A DNA stretch of 64,000 nt from Pseudomonas gessardii (GCF_001983165.1 NZ_MNPU01000022.1:1-64000), one strand, 5' to 3'; shown: positions 1 to 8,628, counted from the first letter of the stretch. Notes: a model not told the origin generated them from the sequence alone. Program-made: numbers and translations.

Positions 1-81
1 GAACGCCTGCCTCAGGCCAATTGCATCGAAGGCTACGAAGCGCTGCTGCCGTGGAACTGCAAACCCACAACGCCACTTTAA
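1..81 (+). CDS. C-terminal end of an IS66-family transposase (partial)
   Basis: The first 26 codons of the window read in frame from base 1 to a TAA at 79-81 and contain the string EALLPWNCKP near the end. Leu-Leu-Pro-Trp-Asn a few residues from the C-terminus is characteristic of IS66-family DDE transposases (established family knowledge, recalled, not searched). The rest of the gene lies outside the window. The reading is supported by a GTAAGCG terminal sequence at 121-127 (minus strand), the type of end IS66 elements carry. Alternative: another transposase family; the fragment is too short to be certain. Confidence 0.55.
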   Translation, partial: ERLPQANCIEGYEALLPWNCKPTTPL

Positions 82-87
82 AACGCA

Positions 88-114
88 AAACCCCACCAGC
101 GGGAGGTGGGGTTT
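88..114 (+). terminator. Hairpin at the IS end, probable terminator
   Basis: AAACCCCACC (88-97) and GGTGGGGTTT (105-114) form a perfect 10-bp stem with a 7-base loop. Only three T residues close the right arm, so termination is plausible but not strong. It lies just after the transposase stop and would insulate the following gene from IS transcription. Confidence 0.55.
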
Positions 115-188
115 ATGGAGCGCTTACACATCATTCGCCGGGCTCAGTCTTCAGGCTCTTTCCCCTCTGCCCAGGGGAAGGTGAATGG

Positions 189-1115
189 ATGCTCACGGAT
201 GTTCTCAACAGCGGCGTGCCCGGCGCCCACACCGCAACCCGCCAGCGACTGACCAGCCTGCTGGATTTGCCAAAACTCTATCGAACCATTGACGCCAACC
301 CCGCCATCGTCGGGGCTGGGGTGGTGCATATCAGCAGTGATTATCAGGTGACGGTACTGCGCGAGTTTGTGCCGTTGTGCAGTATCACGCCCAAGCGGGT
401 GATTTTGCGGGAAGTAACCGGACCAATAATGACTGCCGATGAATATGCGCACTTGGCTGTGAACTCGTCTCGTGAATCACAGCTGTGGCAGGAGGCATCG
501 GGGATGGCATTTTCCTGTGTAGGCGCTGTGATTGGAGTCGTTGTTGCAAAATTAGGTATTGCAGCAGCGCCCTTCAGTGCAGGAGCAAGCCTTGCACTAA
601 CCTCCATCGCGTATACAGGTACTGCTGCCAGCGGCGCACAGTGCTTGAATGGTGTATGGCGGACCCGCAACGAGTTGGATAACCCAGCCAAAAATGATCA
701 ATACGACAAGCTAAGTTGGTACCAGACAATGACCGTTGCCTTGGACGGTATTTCATTAGTAGGCGCAGGCACCACTATGTTTGCCAGCGTCAAGACAGTG
801 ACGACAATCAAGGGGGCAACCGGCCGCAACATGACGGATATTTTGCGGCGTATGAGCCGTCAAGAACGAGCAAAATTGACCGATGAAGTCCTACGACTGA
901 AGAACCCTCGCCACCCCCGCGAGATAATCCGTCTGAAGCAGTTAGCCGGGCAATTACCCAAACGCTACAGCAATCCCCAGTTACGTCTGGACATACTCAC
1001 CCAAATTACCGATCAGGTTGGAGCAGCCTTGGCAGTAACAGGTAGTGCGACATCTGGAAACATCAATCACATAGTCATAGGGCTATATGAGGAGTTCGAC
1101 AACAATGACTTATAG
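189..1115 (+). CDS. Protein of unknown function with central hydrophobic segments (candidate secreted or membrane effector)
   Basis: 308 aa. The ATG at 189 follows a strong Shine-Dalgarno (AGGGGAAGG, 173-181). The frame stays open upstream across the IS junction, so a longer 5'-truncated form cannot be excluded. Residues 1-95 look globular. Residues about 105-155 hold two hydrophobic stretches rich in Gly/Ala/Val, a third lies near 180-200, and the C-terminal third is basic and helical (RRMSRQERAKLTDEVLRLKNP). I recall similar Pseudomonas proteins labelled 'NAD synthetase' in databases, but I see no NAD synthetase motif. The next gene overlaps it by 11 bases and encodes a small four-helix membrane protein. 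That arrangement resembles effector-immunity pairs; this is inference only. AT content is higher than in the neighbours, suggesting acquisition. Confidence 0.7.
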   Translation: MLTDVLNSGVPGAHTATRQRLTSLLDLPKLYRTIDANPAIVGAGVVHISSDYQVTVLREFVPLCSITPKRVILREVTGPIMTADEYAHLAVNSSRESQLWQEASGMAFSCVGAVIGVVVAKLGIAAAPFSAGASLALTSIAYTGTAASGAQCLNGVWRTRNELDNPAKNDQYDKLSWYQTMTVALDGISLVGAGTTMFASVKTVTTIKGATGRNMTDILRRMSRQERAKLTDEVLRLKNPRHPREIIRLKQLAGQLPKRYSNPQLRLDILTQITDQVGAALAVTGSATSGNINHIVIGLYEEFDNNDL

Positions 1116-1566
1116 CGTCGACCCGTTACGTGAACATCTAATCTGGCGCCGTTACGCCTATCGTTTTCTACCATCATTTGGCGGCGCCATGCTGCTTAGT
1201 CTATTCAGCATTGGAAGTAACACAGCGACAAGCCTTTCTTATTTCGCACAAATCTCACACCTCTCGGATGAAATTGCTTTCGCGGCCGGAATAACCCTGT
1301 ACTTATTTTTTCACGTCGGGCAAGTAATGTTATCCGAGGGGATTCGTTACGCCCCTCGAATACTAATACCCACGGCGGTTTTAAATATATTGCTCGCGGC
1401 AGGTTATTTGAGCAGCCATCCAGCTACGCTATTTAATTTAATGACTCTGTTCACCTCTCTGCTTTATCTCCTGGTGCTCAACTCGAAAAACCACCGCCGC
1501 TACACCAGCATGCTAAGGGTCAAACGTCGGCGTAAAACCACGGCAAAAATGCCAACCGCTCTTTAG
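1105..1566 (+). CDS. Small four-helix inner-membrane protein (possible immunity partner)
   Basis: 153 aa. The start is the ATG at 1105, preceded by GAGGAG (1089-1094), inside the end of the upstream gene. Four hydrophobic segments are visible at about residues 28-45, 58-78, 87-106 and 111-128, and the tail is strongly basic (KVKRRRKTT type). No domain recognised. Translational coupling to the preceding gene and the membrane topology fit an immunity protein for a membrane-active effector, but a two-component membrane complex is equally possible. Codon use is AT-richer than the flanks. Its TAG overlaps the stop codon of the converging membrane-fusion gene by four bases. Confidence 0.7.
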   Translation: MTYSVDPLREHLIWRRYAYRFLPSFGGAMLLSLFSIGSNTATSLSYFAQISHLSDEIAFAAGITLYLFFHVGQVMLSEGIRYAPRILIPTAVLNILLAAGYLSSHPATLFNLMTLFTSLLYLLVLNSKNHRRYTSMLRVKRRRKTTAKMPTAL

Positions 1567-2423
1567 TCTTGCGCCGGGTTGACGATCACGGTGCACGTAA
1601 TCCCCGCCGCCAATAACACCCCCGGCGGCACTTCATCAATATGAATGCGCACCGGCACCCGCTGGGCCAGGCGTACCCAGTTAAACGTCGGGTTCACGTC
1701 GGCGATCAGTTCGCGGCTCTCGGGGTTGTCGCGGTCGTAGATGCCGCGGGAGATGCTTTCCACATGGCCCTTGAGGGTCTCGCCGCTCATCAGTTGCATG
1801 TCGGCTTTATCACCGACTTTCACATGGGGCAGCTTGGTTTCTTCAAAGAAGCCGTAGACCCAGAACGAGTGCCTATCGACTACCGCCATCTTCGCCTCGC
1901 CAATACGCGCATAGTCACCGCGATGCACGTTGAGGTTGGTGACATAGCCGTCGACGGCGGACACGACTTGCGTGCGTTTCAAATTCAGCTCGGCCGCCTC
2001 CAGTTGCGCCAGGGCGTGTTGGTAGTCGGCCAGGGCCGAGTCGGCGATGTTGCTGGCGTCGTCGCGGTTCTCTTTGGAGATCACCAGGGCATCAAGGTCG
2101 GCGCGGCGGTGGGCGTTGACCTTGCGCATCTCCCAGGTGGCCTTGCGTGAGGCGACCACAGACTGCGCCTGCTTGACCGCAATGCGGTAGTGCTCGGGGT
2201 CGATCTGCATCAACAGGTCGCCCTTTTTCACCCGTTGGTTGTCACGCACCGGCACGTCCACCACTTCGCCGGTGACGTCGGCGGCCACGTTGATGATATC
2301 GGCGCGCACCCGGCCATCGCGGGTCCATGGGGTCTGCATGTAATGGACCCACAAGGTGCGGCCAATCCAGATCGCCAGGGCCAGAACCAGCAGGGTTGCG
2401 AGCAGGCTGAAAAACTTTTTCAT
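1563..2423 (-). CDS. aaeA: HlyD-family membrane fusion protein, AaeA-like
   Basis: 286 aa. One N-terminal transmembrane anchor (residues 5-25) is followed by a barrel-sandwich half (GEVVDVPVRDNQRVKKGDLL), a short alpha-helical hairpin (about 75-145) and the second half (VSAVDGYVTNLNVHRGDYA). The size and anchor match AaeA, the periplasmic adaptor of p-hydroxybenzoate efflux in enterobacteria. It is the last gene of a four-gene minus-strand operon after DUF1656, FUSC and outer-membrane factor genes, with a 10-base gap from the DUF1656 gene. It should link the FUSC pump to the outer-membrane channel. Substrate in this organism is not shown by the sequence. Confidence 0.88.
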   Translation of the reverse strand: MKKFFSLLATLLVLALAIWIGRTLWVHYMQTPWTRDGRVRADIINVAADVTGEVVDVPVRDNQRVKKGDLLMQIDPEHYRIAVKQAQSVVASRKATWEMRKVNAHRRADLDALVISKENRDDASNIADSALADYQHALAQLEAAELNLKRTQVVSAVDGYVTNLNVHRGDYARIGEAKMAVVDRHSFWVYGFFEETKLPHVKVGDKADMQLMSGETLKGHVESISRGIYDRDNPESRELIADVNPTFNWVRLAQRVPVRIHIDEVPPGVLLAAGITCTVIVNPAQD

Positions 2424-2433
2424 CGGGGCATTC

Positions 2434-2634
2434 TCAACGGTAGACGGTCAGCGCCATGGCGCCGAAAAGACAGGTGAACAGGCTCAGGCGCAGCAGCGCC
2501 GGGTGCCAGAAAAAACGGTACAGGTCATAACCCGCCAGGCAGCGATCCAGGGCCCAGGCCAGTGCGGCGGCGATAAAAAACATCAGGGTCATGGTTGGCA
2601 TGTAGATGCCGTGGAACGCGATTTCACGAGGCAT
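2434..2634 (-). CDS. aaeX: DUF1656 small membrane protein, AaeX-like
   Basis: 66 aa with two hydrophobic helices (residues 10-30 and 45-64). It starts inside the 3' end of the FUSC pump gene (11-base overlap), which implies translational coupling. Short DUF1656 proteins are regular companions of AaeA/AaeB-type pumps; their function is unknown. The start MPREIAFHG is typical of the family. It belongs to the same operon as the neighbouring adaptor and pump. Confidence 0.85.
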   Translation of the reverse strand: MPREIAFHGIYMPTMTLMFFIAAALAWALDRCLAGYDLYRFFWHPALLRLSLFTCLFGAMALTVYR

Positions 2635-4813
2635 GGGCGACTCCGGAAGGCTTGAAGGCAGCCAGGGGCGATTGCGGGTCCAGCAGGGAGGTGCGGATAA
2701 AGTGCAGGTAGCTTTTCACCCGGCGCAGGGCCGAGGTGTCGAAGTGCGGGGCGAAGGGTTCGTCGGTGGCCTGCACGCGGCTGATGGCGTGATCGACCGC
2801 CACCAGCGCGCGCTCCAGGTTGCTCTGGCTCGGCTGCAAGAACAGCCGCACCAGCGAGCGCCCCATCACCCGGATCGCCTGGCGCCAGGGCTGGGATTGG
2901 GCATAGGCCGGGTGCACCGGCAGGATCGCCTGTTCCTTGCGCAATTCGATGATCGCGTGGCCGACCTCCAGCACCACGAACATCCAGCGCAACAGGTTGC
3001 GTTGCACCTGCGGCTGGCCGGCCGCCAGGCCATAGGCCTGGTGCAGCAGGTCGCGGGTGCGGCTTTCAAACCCCGAGGCCAGGCCCTTGAGCTTGCCACT
3101 GATGGCATACACCACTTGCTCGCGCAGGTCGCGCTCCAGACGGCGCCATAGCCACGGGCTGTTGGGCGGCAGGATGATCGCTCCCGCTGCGGCACACACC
3201 AGCATGCCGATGATCATGGCGATGTAGTCGTTGATAAAGGTGTAGGGGTTGTAGATCGTCAGGTTATCCGGCACCGAACCGGTGCTGAAGAAAATCAACA
3301 GGCCCAGGCCGACCCCGGCGTATTGCGGGCGCGATGAGAGGAACGCGCCAAGCACGATCACCGGGGCGAGCATCACGCAGAGCAAGGGGAAACCGTCGAT
3401 CCAGGGAAACACGAAGAACATTTCCACAAACCCCACCAGCGCGCCGATCAAAGTCCCGCAGGCCATCTGGAAGGCCATGCGCTTGGGGTTTGGCGTGGCG
3501 GCCGACAAGCCGACAGTGGCCGCCGCGATCAGGGTCATGGTCGCGCCGCTGGGCCAGGCCGTGGCCACCCAGTAACTGCCCAGTACCAGCAGAATGAATG
3601 AGGCGCGAATCCCCGACGCGGCGCAGGCCAGCCAGTTGGTTTTCGGCGTGTAGGACTCGTCCCAGTGCTCCCGTGCGTGACTGTGCTCGGCCAGGGAGGC
3701 GTGGGTCTGTGCGTAGTTGTGCAGGTCATCGACAAAGCGGTACAGCAGCTCATAAGCGGTGTGAAAATCCAACTGCTCGGCATCGCTGGGGCCGCTCTCC
3801 TGGAACAACGCCCGCAGGCTGCGGACCTTGGCGGGCAGGCTCTCCTTATAGGCCGCCAGTTGGCTCACCAGGCGCGCGGCATCGGGGCTGGTCAGGGCGC
3901 GCCCGCTGAAGCCATCGAGCAACTCGGCCAAGTCCTGCAGGCCGGGCTTGATCGCGGCCACCACGTGGTCGGCGGCATCGCTGCGCAGGCGTTCGAGCAA
4001 CTGGTGCAGGGCGTTGAAGCGCGTGGTGATGCCCATGAACTCGCTGTTCAAGCGGCTGAGCCGGCCATTGCGCCGACGCATATGCGGGTCTTCAAAGACG
4101 GTGACGCTGCGCAGCCCCTCCAGGCCCACGGCTTCGGCGATAAAGCGCACGTTGCTGCTTTCAAACCCTTCACGCTGGCTACGACCACGCAGGCCATCGG
4201 TCACGAACAGGGCAAAGGTGCCGAAGCGCTGGTACAAGGCGTTGCGCATGGCCGCACTGCTGGTTTGCGGCAGGATCGCGGCGCTGACCAGGGTCGCACA
4301 CAGAATCCCCAGGGAGATTTCCAGCACCCGCCACACCGCCGCCATAAACGCGCCGTCCGGGTGGGCCAGCGCCGGCAGACCGACCATCGCCGCCGTATAA
4401 CCGGCCAGTACAAAACCATAGGCGCGAAAGTTACGGTTGCGCGTGGCGCCGGCCGTGCACACCCCCACCCAGATCGCCAGCGCGCCCAGGAACAGCTCGG
4501 TGTTTTGCGCAAACAGGGCGATCAGCAACACCATCACCGCCGACCCCGCCAAGGTGCCGAGGAAGCGGTAGAAACTCTTGGCGAACACCTGGCCGCTTTG
4601 CGGTTGCATCACGATAAACACGGTGATCATCGCGGTACGCGGTTGTGGCAATTCCAGGCGCATGGCCAGCCACAGGGTGAGAAAGGCGGCGATCAGTACT
4701 TTGAAGATATACACCCAGGTCACGCCATCACTGCGCGCCCAGTCGAAAAAGCCACGGCGCCATTCCAGGGAATGCAGCCAACGCAGCGGTGCAGGCAAGG
4801 GAGTCATGGGCAA
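2624..4813 (-). CDS. aaeB: FUSC-family efflux pump, AaeB-like
   Basis: 729 aa. It has two blocks of transmembrane helices (about residues 30-185 and 390-530), each followed by a long cytoplasmic region, the duplicated architecture of FUSC/AaeB inner-membrane transporters. The FUSC signature regions are recognisable (ALRLELPQPR-like first helix, and ATAWPSGATMTLIAAATVGL in the second). It is preceded by the outer-membrane factor gene (gap 5 bases) and followed by aaeX. The probable role is export of aromatic carboxylic acids or related compounds, by analogy to E. coli AaeAB. Opposite-strand open frames inside it are composition artefacts. Confidence 0.88.
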   Translation of the reverse strand: MPMTPLPAPLRWLHSLEWRRGFFDWARSDGVTWVYIFKVLIAAFLTLWLAMRLELPQPRTAMITVFIVMQPQSGQVFAKSFYRFLGTLAGSAVMVLLIALFAQNTELFLGALAIWVGVCTAGATRNRNFRAYGFVLAGYTAAMVGLPALAHPDGAFMAAVWRVLEISLGILCATLVSAAILPQTSSAAMRNALYQRFGTFALFVTDGLRGRSQREGFESSNVRFIAEAVGLEGLRSVTVFEDPHMRRRNGRLSRLNSEFMGITTRFNALHQLLERLRSDAADHVVAAIKPGLQDLAELLDGFSGRALTSPDAARLVSQLAAYKESLPAKVRSLRALFQESGPSDAEQLDFHTAYELLYRFVDDLHNYAQTHASLAEHSHAREHWDESYTPKTNWLACAASGIRASFILLVLGSYWVATAWPSGATMTLIAAATVGLSAATPNPKRMAFQMACGTLIGALVGFVEMFFVFPWIDGFPLLCVMLAPVIVLGAFLSSRPQYAGVGLGLLIFFSTGSVPDNLTIYNPYTFINDYIAMIIGMLVCAAAGAIILPPNSPWLWRRLERDLREQVVYAISGKLKGLASGFESRTRDLLHQAYGLAAGQPQVQRNLLRWMFVVLEVGHAIIELRKEQAILPVHPAYAQSQPWRQAIRVMGRSLVRLFLQPSQSNLERALVAVDHAISRVQATDEPFAPHFDTSALRRVKSYLHFIRTSLLDPQSPLAAFKPSGVAHAS

Positions 4814-4818
4814 CCTGA

Positions 4819-6330
4819 TCAGTGATCGAACACGGCCAAGGCCGCCGGGGTCTTGCTCGGGAGTGTCTTATCGGGTGCCGGCGCATCGTTGCCCGCGCCC
4901 AGGCCGCCGCCCAGGGCGGTGACCAGTTCGGCATGGGCGCTCAGGCGCGCAGCCTGGACCTGTTGCTCGACCTGTTGCTGGCGAAACAGCAGGGTTTGCG
5001 CATTAAGCACGTTGAGGTAATCGGTCAGGCCGCGCTGGTAGGCGATCATTGCGATGTCATAGGTTTTCTGCGCCGAGGCCACCGACTCGGCAGCGAAGGT
5101 CTGCTGCTTGGCCATGGATTCGCGGCGGATCAGTTGGTCGCTGATGCCTTTGAGCGCATTGACCAGGGTCTGGTTGTAGCGGGCCACGGCAATGTCGTAG
5201 CCGGCGCTGGCCTCGCCCAATTGCGCGCGCAGGCGGCCACCGTCGAAGATCGGCAGGGTGATCGCCGGGCCGACGCTGTAGTTGAGCTTCTTGCCGGTAA
5301 GAAACTCCAACATGCCGCCGCCGGTGGCGACGTAGCCGAGGCTGCCCACCAGGTCGACGTTGGGGTAGAAACCGGCGTGGGCCACGTCAATCCCCCGGGC
5401 CTGGGCCGCGATCTGCCAACGGCTGGCGACCACGTCCGGGCGCTGGCCAAGCAATTGCGCGGGCAGTGCCGAGGGCAATTTCAGCGGTGCGCCAAGGGCC
5501 AGGGTCGGCCGCTGCAAGCTTGCGCCCGCCCCCGGGCCCTTGCCGGCCAGGGCGGCCAGTTGGTTGCGGGTCAGGGCGATTGCTTCGTCGAGGGCGTCCA
5601 GTTGCCGATGGGTTTCGGGCAATGGGGTCTGGGCCTGGCTGACTTCAAAGTGCGTGCCGATGCCACCGTCCAGGCGTTTTTGCGCCAGGTCGAGGATCTG
5701 CTGTTGCTGGGCCAGGGTGGCGGCGACGATATCGCGCTGGGCGTAATGCAACGACAGCTGGATATAGGCGCGCACCACGTTGTTCTGCAGTTCCAGCTGG
5801 GCCTGGCGCGCCTGGGCGACACTCATATGCGCCAGGTCCACGGCGCGCTCGCTGGCATTGCGCTCGCGGCCCCACAGGTCGAGGGCGTAGCTCAGGCCCA
5901 GGGCGGCGTTGTTGTCCCAGGTGGTGGAATTGTCCAATTTACCAGGGCCGTAGAACTGATCGCTGGGCCAGTTGTGGCGCTTGAGGCTGGCGTCGCCGTT
6001 GATCTGCACGGCCTCGGCCGACTCGGCCAACCCGGCCATGGCCCGCGCTTCACGCACCCGGGCGGCGGCTTCGGCCATGCTTGGGCTGCCGTATACGGCG
6101 AGGTCGATCCAACGATTGAGCTGCGGGTCGCCATAGGCCTGCCACCACTGGGTGGTCGGCCAGTGGGCATCCCGGGTCGCGCTCTGGATGGCCTCGTCGG
6201 TGGCCAGGGTGTTGGCGGCGAGGCGCTTGCCTTGGGGGGCAATCCCTCCGGTTCCGATGCAGCCGCTGATTGCTAACGATAAAGCCCAAACACTGAGAGT
6301 CTTCAGCTCTCTGCTGATGCGACGCGGCAC
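4819..6330 (-). CDS. NodT-family outer-membrane efflux lipoprotein
   Basis: 503 aa. The start is the GTG at 6330, preceded by AGGAA nine bases upstream. The lipoprotein signal is short, with lipobox Ile-Ser-Gly-Cys at residue 23. Two TolC-like outer-membrane-factor repeats follow (about 60-250 and 270-470), with the usual PDVVASRWQIAAQARGIDVAHAGFYPN-type second-repeat segment at about 305-330. It is the first gene of the operon with FUSC, DUF1656 and HlyD genes, so all parts of a tripartite pump are encoded together. The divergent LysR gene is the likely regulator. Confidence 0.88.
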   Translation of the reverse strand: MPRRISRELKTLSVWALSLAISGCIGTGGIAPQGKRLAANTLATDEAIQSATRDAHWPTTQWWQAYGDPQLNRWIDLAVYGSPSMAEAAARVREARAMAGLAESAEAVQINGDASLKRHNWPSDQFYGPGKLDNSTTWDNNAALGLSYALDLWGRERNASERAVDLAHMSVAQARQAQLELQNNVVRAYIQLSLHYAQRDIVAATLAQQQQILDLAQKRLDGGIGTHFEVSQAQTPLPETHRQLDALDEAIALTRNQLAALAGKGPGAGASLQRPTLALGAPLKLPSALPAQLLGQRPDVVASRWQIAAQARGIDVAHAGFYPNVDLVGSLGYVATGGGMLEFLTGKKLNYSVGPAITLPIFDGGRLRAQLGEASAGYDIAVARYNQTLVNALKGISDQLIRRESMAKQQTFAAESVASAQKTYDIAMIAYQRGLTDYLNVLNAQTLLFRQQQVEQQVQAARLSAHAELVTALGGGLGAGNDAPAPDKTLPSKTPAALAVFDH

Positions 6331-6406
6331 TGCTGCGAATTCCTGAGGTGGTGTGGCGGGGACGGTGCGGCAATTCTAGGGGGCGCGGGGAATGGCGATA
6401 AGGTGG

Positions 6407-6457
6407 GATTCCTGTGAATCTTTGTTACCGTTCAGGCGATAATCCATTGGTAGGGAT
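6407..6457. promoter_or_regulatory. Candidate LysR operators between efflux operon and regulator
   Basis: The 181-base divergent intergenic region contains two dyads: GATTC-CTGT-GAATC (6407-6420) and ATCC-N8-GGAT (6442-6457). LysR regulators usually bind interrupted dyads in such divergent spacers. Neither fits the T-N11-A form exactly, so assignment is tentative. Confidence 0.3.
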
Positions 6458-6511
6458 CACTGGTAGTCGTAACTTTCTGTCACAATTTGTCATCTCCCTT
6501 GAGAGCACCCC

Positions 6512-7480
6512 ATGGACACTTTGCAAAATATGCGCGCCTTCAGTTGTGTCGCCGAAGCCGGCAGCTTCACCGCCGCCGCGGGACAACTGGACACCACCAC
6601 GGCCAACGTCTCGCGCGCGGTCTCCAATCTGGAGGCCCATCTGCAAACCCGCTTGCTCAACCGCACCACCCGCCGCATCGCCCTGACCGAGGCCGGCAAG
6701 CGCTATTTATTGCGCTGCGAGCAGATCCTCGCCTATGTCGAGGAGGCCGAGGCCGAAGCCAGCGACGCCCATGCGCGCCCCGCCGGGCAGCTCAAAGTGC
6801 ACACCATGACCGGCATCGGCCAGCATTTCGTGATCGATGCGATTGCCCGCTACCGCCGCACCCACCCCGACGTGACCTTCGACCTGACCCTGGCCAACCG
6901 CGTACCCGACCTGCTGGACGAGGGCTACGACGTGTCCATCGTGCTCGCCAGCGAGTTGCCGGACTCGGGGTTTGTCTCCCAGCGCCTGGGGATCACCTAC
7001 AGCATCGTCTGTGCCTCGCCGGCCTACGTTAAAGCCAACGGCTGCGCGCAGCGGCCCAGTGACCTGCTCAACCATGCCTGCCTGCGCCTGGTCAGCCCGG
7101 TGATCCAGCTGGACAAATGGGCCTTCAACGGCCCGGATGGCCAGGAAAGCGTGAGCATCAACAGCTCGCCGTTCCTGGTGAACTCCGCCGACGCGATGAA
7201 GACCGCGATCATCAGCGGCATGGGCGTCGGCCTGCTGCCGGTGTACGCGGCCATCGAAGGCCTGCGCAACGGCACCCTGGTGCGGATGATGCCGACGTAC
7301 CGCTCCCAGGAGCTGAACCTGTATGCCATCTACCCATCGCGCCAGTACCTGGATGCGAAGATCAAGACTTGGGTGGAGTACCTGCGCGGCTCGCTGCCGG
7401 AGATCCTCGCGGCGCACCAGGCGGAGCTGGTGGCGTATGAGTTAAGTGGCAGTTTGGGTGCGGTGCGCCTTACAACCTGA
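6512..7480 (+). CDS. LysR-family transcriptional regulator
   Basis: 322 aa. The N-terminal winged helix-turn-helix (residues 1-60, NMRAFSCVAEAGSFTAAAGQ and LNRTTRRIALTEAG) is classic LysR. The effector-binding domain spans about 90-295. The gene is divergent from the efflux operon, the usual layout in which the regulator activates the neighbour in response to a small-molecule inducer, as AaeR does for aaeXAB. The ATG at 6512 lies downstream of CCTTGAGAG. Inducer unknown. Confidence 0.88.
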   Translation: MDTLQNMRAFSCVAEAGSFTAAAGQLDTTTANVSRAVSNLEAHLQTRLLNRTTRRIALTEAGKRYLLRCEQILAYVEEAEAEASDAHARPAGQLKVHTMTGIGQHFVIDAIARYRRTHPDVTFDLTLANRVPDLLDEGYDVSIVLASELPDSGFVSQRLGITYSIVCASPAYVKANGCAQRPSDLLNHACLRLVSPVIQLDKWAFNGPDGQESVSINSSPFLVNSADAMKTAIISGMGVGLLPVYAAIEGLRNGTLVRMMPTYRSQELNLYAIYPSRQYLDAKIKTWVEYLRGSLPEILAAHQAELVAYELSGSLGAVRLTT

Positions 7481-7514
7481 TTTGGAACACGGCCCCCAAA
7501 TATAGAAAGTCCCC

Positions 7515-7542
7515 TGTGGGAGCGGGCTTGCCCGCTCCCACA
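7515..7542. repeat. REP palindrome (single)
   Basis: TGTGGGAGCGGGC-TT-GCCCGCTCCCACA is a perfect 13-bp inverted repeat with a 2-base centre. The core GTGGGAGCGGGCTTGC is the repetitive extragenic palindrome of fluorescent pseudomonads and recurs at 52552 and 61681 in this window. Confidence 0.85.
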
Positions 7543-7624
7543 TTGGTGATGCGGTGTCCTGACAAGTGTGGGCAGGAATGTTAGCGTGCTTGGCATTCTT
7601 CCCCGTCGATGAGCCTCACTTGCG

Positions 7625-8599
7625 ATGAAAAAGACTGTCCTCGCCTTCAGCCGTATCACCCCCGAAATGATCGAACGCCTGCAACAGGACTTCGAGGTCA
7701 TCGTGCCCAACCCCAGGCAGGGCGATATCAACGCGCAGTTCAATGAAGCCCTGCCCCACGCCCACGGCCTGATCGGCGTTGGCCGCAAGCTCGGGCGCGC
7801 GCAGCTCGACGGTGCGGGCAAGCTTGAGGTCGTGTCCAGCGTCTCGGTAGGCTACGACAACTACGACGTGGACTACTTCAACGAACGCGGGATCATGCTC
7901 ACCAACACCCCCGACGTGCTGACCGAAAGCACCGCCGACCTGGCCTTTGCCCTGCTGATGAGCAGCGCCCGCCGCGTGGCCGAGCTGGACGCCTGGACCA
8001 AGGCCGGGCAGTGGAAAGCCAGCGTCGGCGCGCCGTTGTTTGGTTGTGATGTGCACGGCAAGACCCTGGGTATCGTCGGCCTGGGCAATATCGGCGCGGC
8101 CATCGCCCGCCGTGGGCGCCTGGGCTTCAATATGCCGATTATCTACAGCGGCAACAGCCGCAAGACCGCACTGGAACAGGAGCTGGGCGCGCAGTTGCGC
8201 AGCCTGGACCAACTGCTGGCCGAGGCGGATTTTGTGTGCCTGGTGGTGCCCTTGAGCGAAAAGACCAGGCACCTGATCAGCCATCGTGAGCTAGGCTTGA
8301 TGAAATCCAGCGCGATCCTGGTGAATATTTCCCGGGGCCCGGTGGTGGACGAGCCGGCACTGATCGAGGCCCTGCAAACCCAGCGTATTCGCGGTGCCGG
8401 GCTGGATGTGTATGAGCGCGAGCCCCTGGCCGAGTCGCCGCTGTTCCAACTGAGCAATGCGGTGACCTTGCCCCATATCGGCTCGGCCACCCATGAAACC
8501 CGTGAAGCCATGGCCAACCGCGCCCTGGACAACCTGCGCAGCGCCCTGTTGGGCCAGCGCCCGCAGGATCTGGTGAACCCGCAGGTGTGGAAGGGTTGA
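7625..8599 (+). CDS. D-isomer 2-hydroxyacid dehydrogenase (GhrB/TkrA-type)
   Basis: 324 aa. The Rossmann nucleotide-binding motif GIVGLGNIGAAIARR is near residue 148. The catalytic Arg (SRGPVVDEPAL), Glu (YEREPL) and His (PHIGSAT) of the D-2-hydroxyacid dehydrogenase family are all present. Length and sequence style match glyoxylate/hydroxypyruvate or 2-ketogluconate reductases. No 2-ketogluconate uptake or kinase genes adjoin it, so the physiological substrate cannot be fixed. It stands alone between a REP element and cheV. Confidence 0.85.
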   Translation: MKKTVLAFSRITPEMIERLQQDFEVIVPNPRQGDINAQFNEALPHAHGLIGVGRKLGRAQLDGAGKLEVVSSVSVGYDNYDVDYFNERGIMLTNTPDVLTESTADLAFALLMSSARRVAELDAWTKAGQWKASVGAPLFGCDVHGKTLGIVGLGNIGAAIARRGRLGFNMPIIYSGNSRKTALEQELGAQLRSLDQLLAEADFVCLVVPLSEKTRHLISHRELGLMKSSAILVNISRGPVVDEPALIEALQTQRIRGAGLDVYEREPLAESPLFQLSNAVTLPHIGSATHETREAMANRALDNLRSALLGQRPQDLVNPQVWKG

Positions 8600-8628
8600 C
8601 CTGTTAGTGTGTGTGGCTTGCCAGCCCC

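Larger units (their letters stand above)
1..127 (+). mobile_element. Right end of an IS66-like insertion sequence
   Basis: The transposase tail is followed by 46 bases ending GGAGCGCTTAC at 127. Read on the minus strand this is GTAAGCGCTCC, and IS66-family inverted repeats typically begin with GTAA. I infer that the element ends at 127 and that 128-135 (ACATCATT) would be the 8-bp target duplication. The left end lies outside the window, so neither the inverted repeat partner nor the duplication can be confirmed here. Confidence 0.5.

Noticed and set aside
189..1115. Naming the 308-aa protein 'NAD synthetase'
   Set aside because: I recall such a database label for similar proteins, but there is no ATP-pyrophosphatase SGGxDS motif or amidase domain.
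3665..4825. 386-codon open frame on the plus strand opposite the FUSC gene
   Set aside because: High-GC shadow frame with low-complexity His/Gln/Arg composition; the minus-strand protein has clear FUSC domains and operon context.
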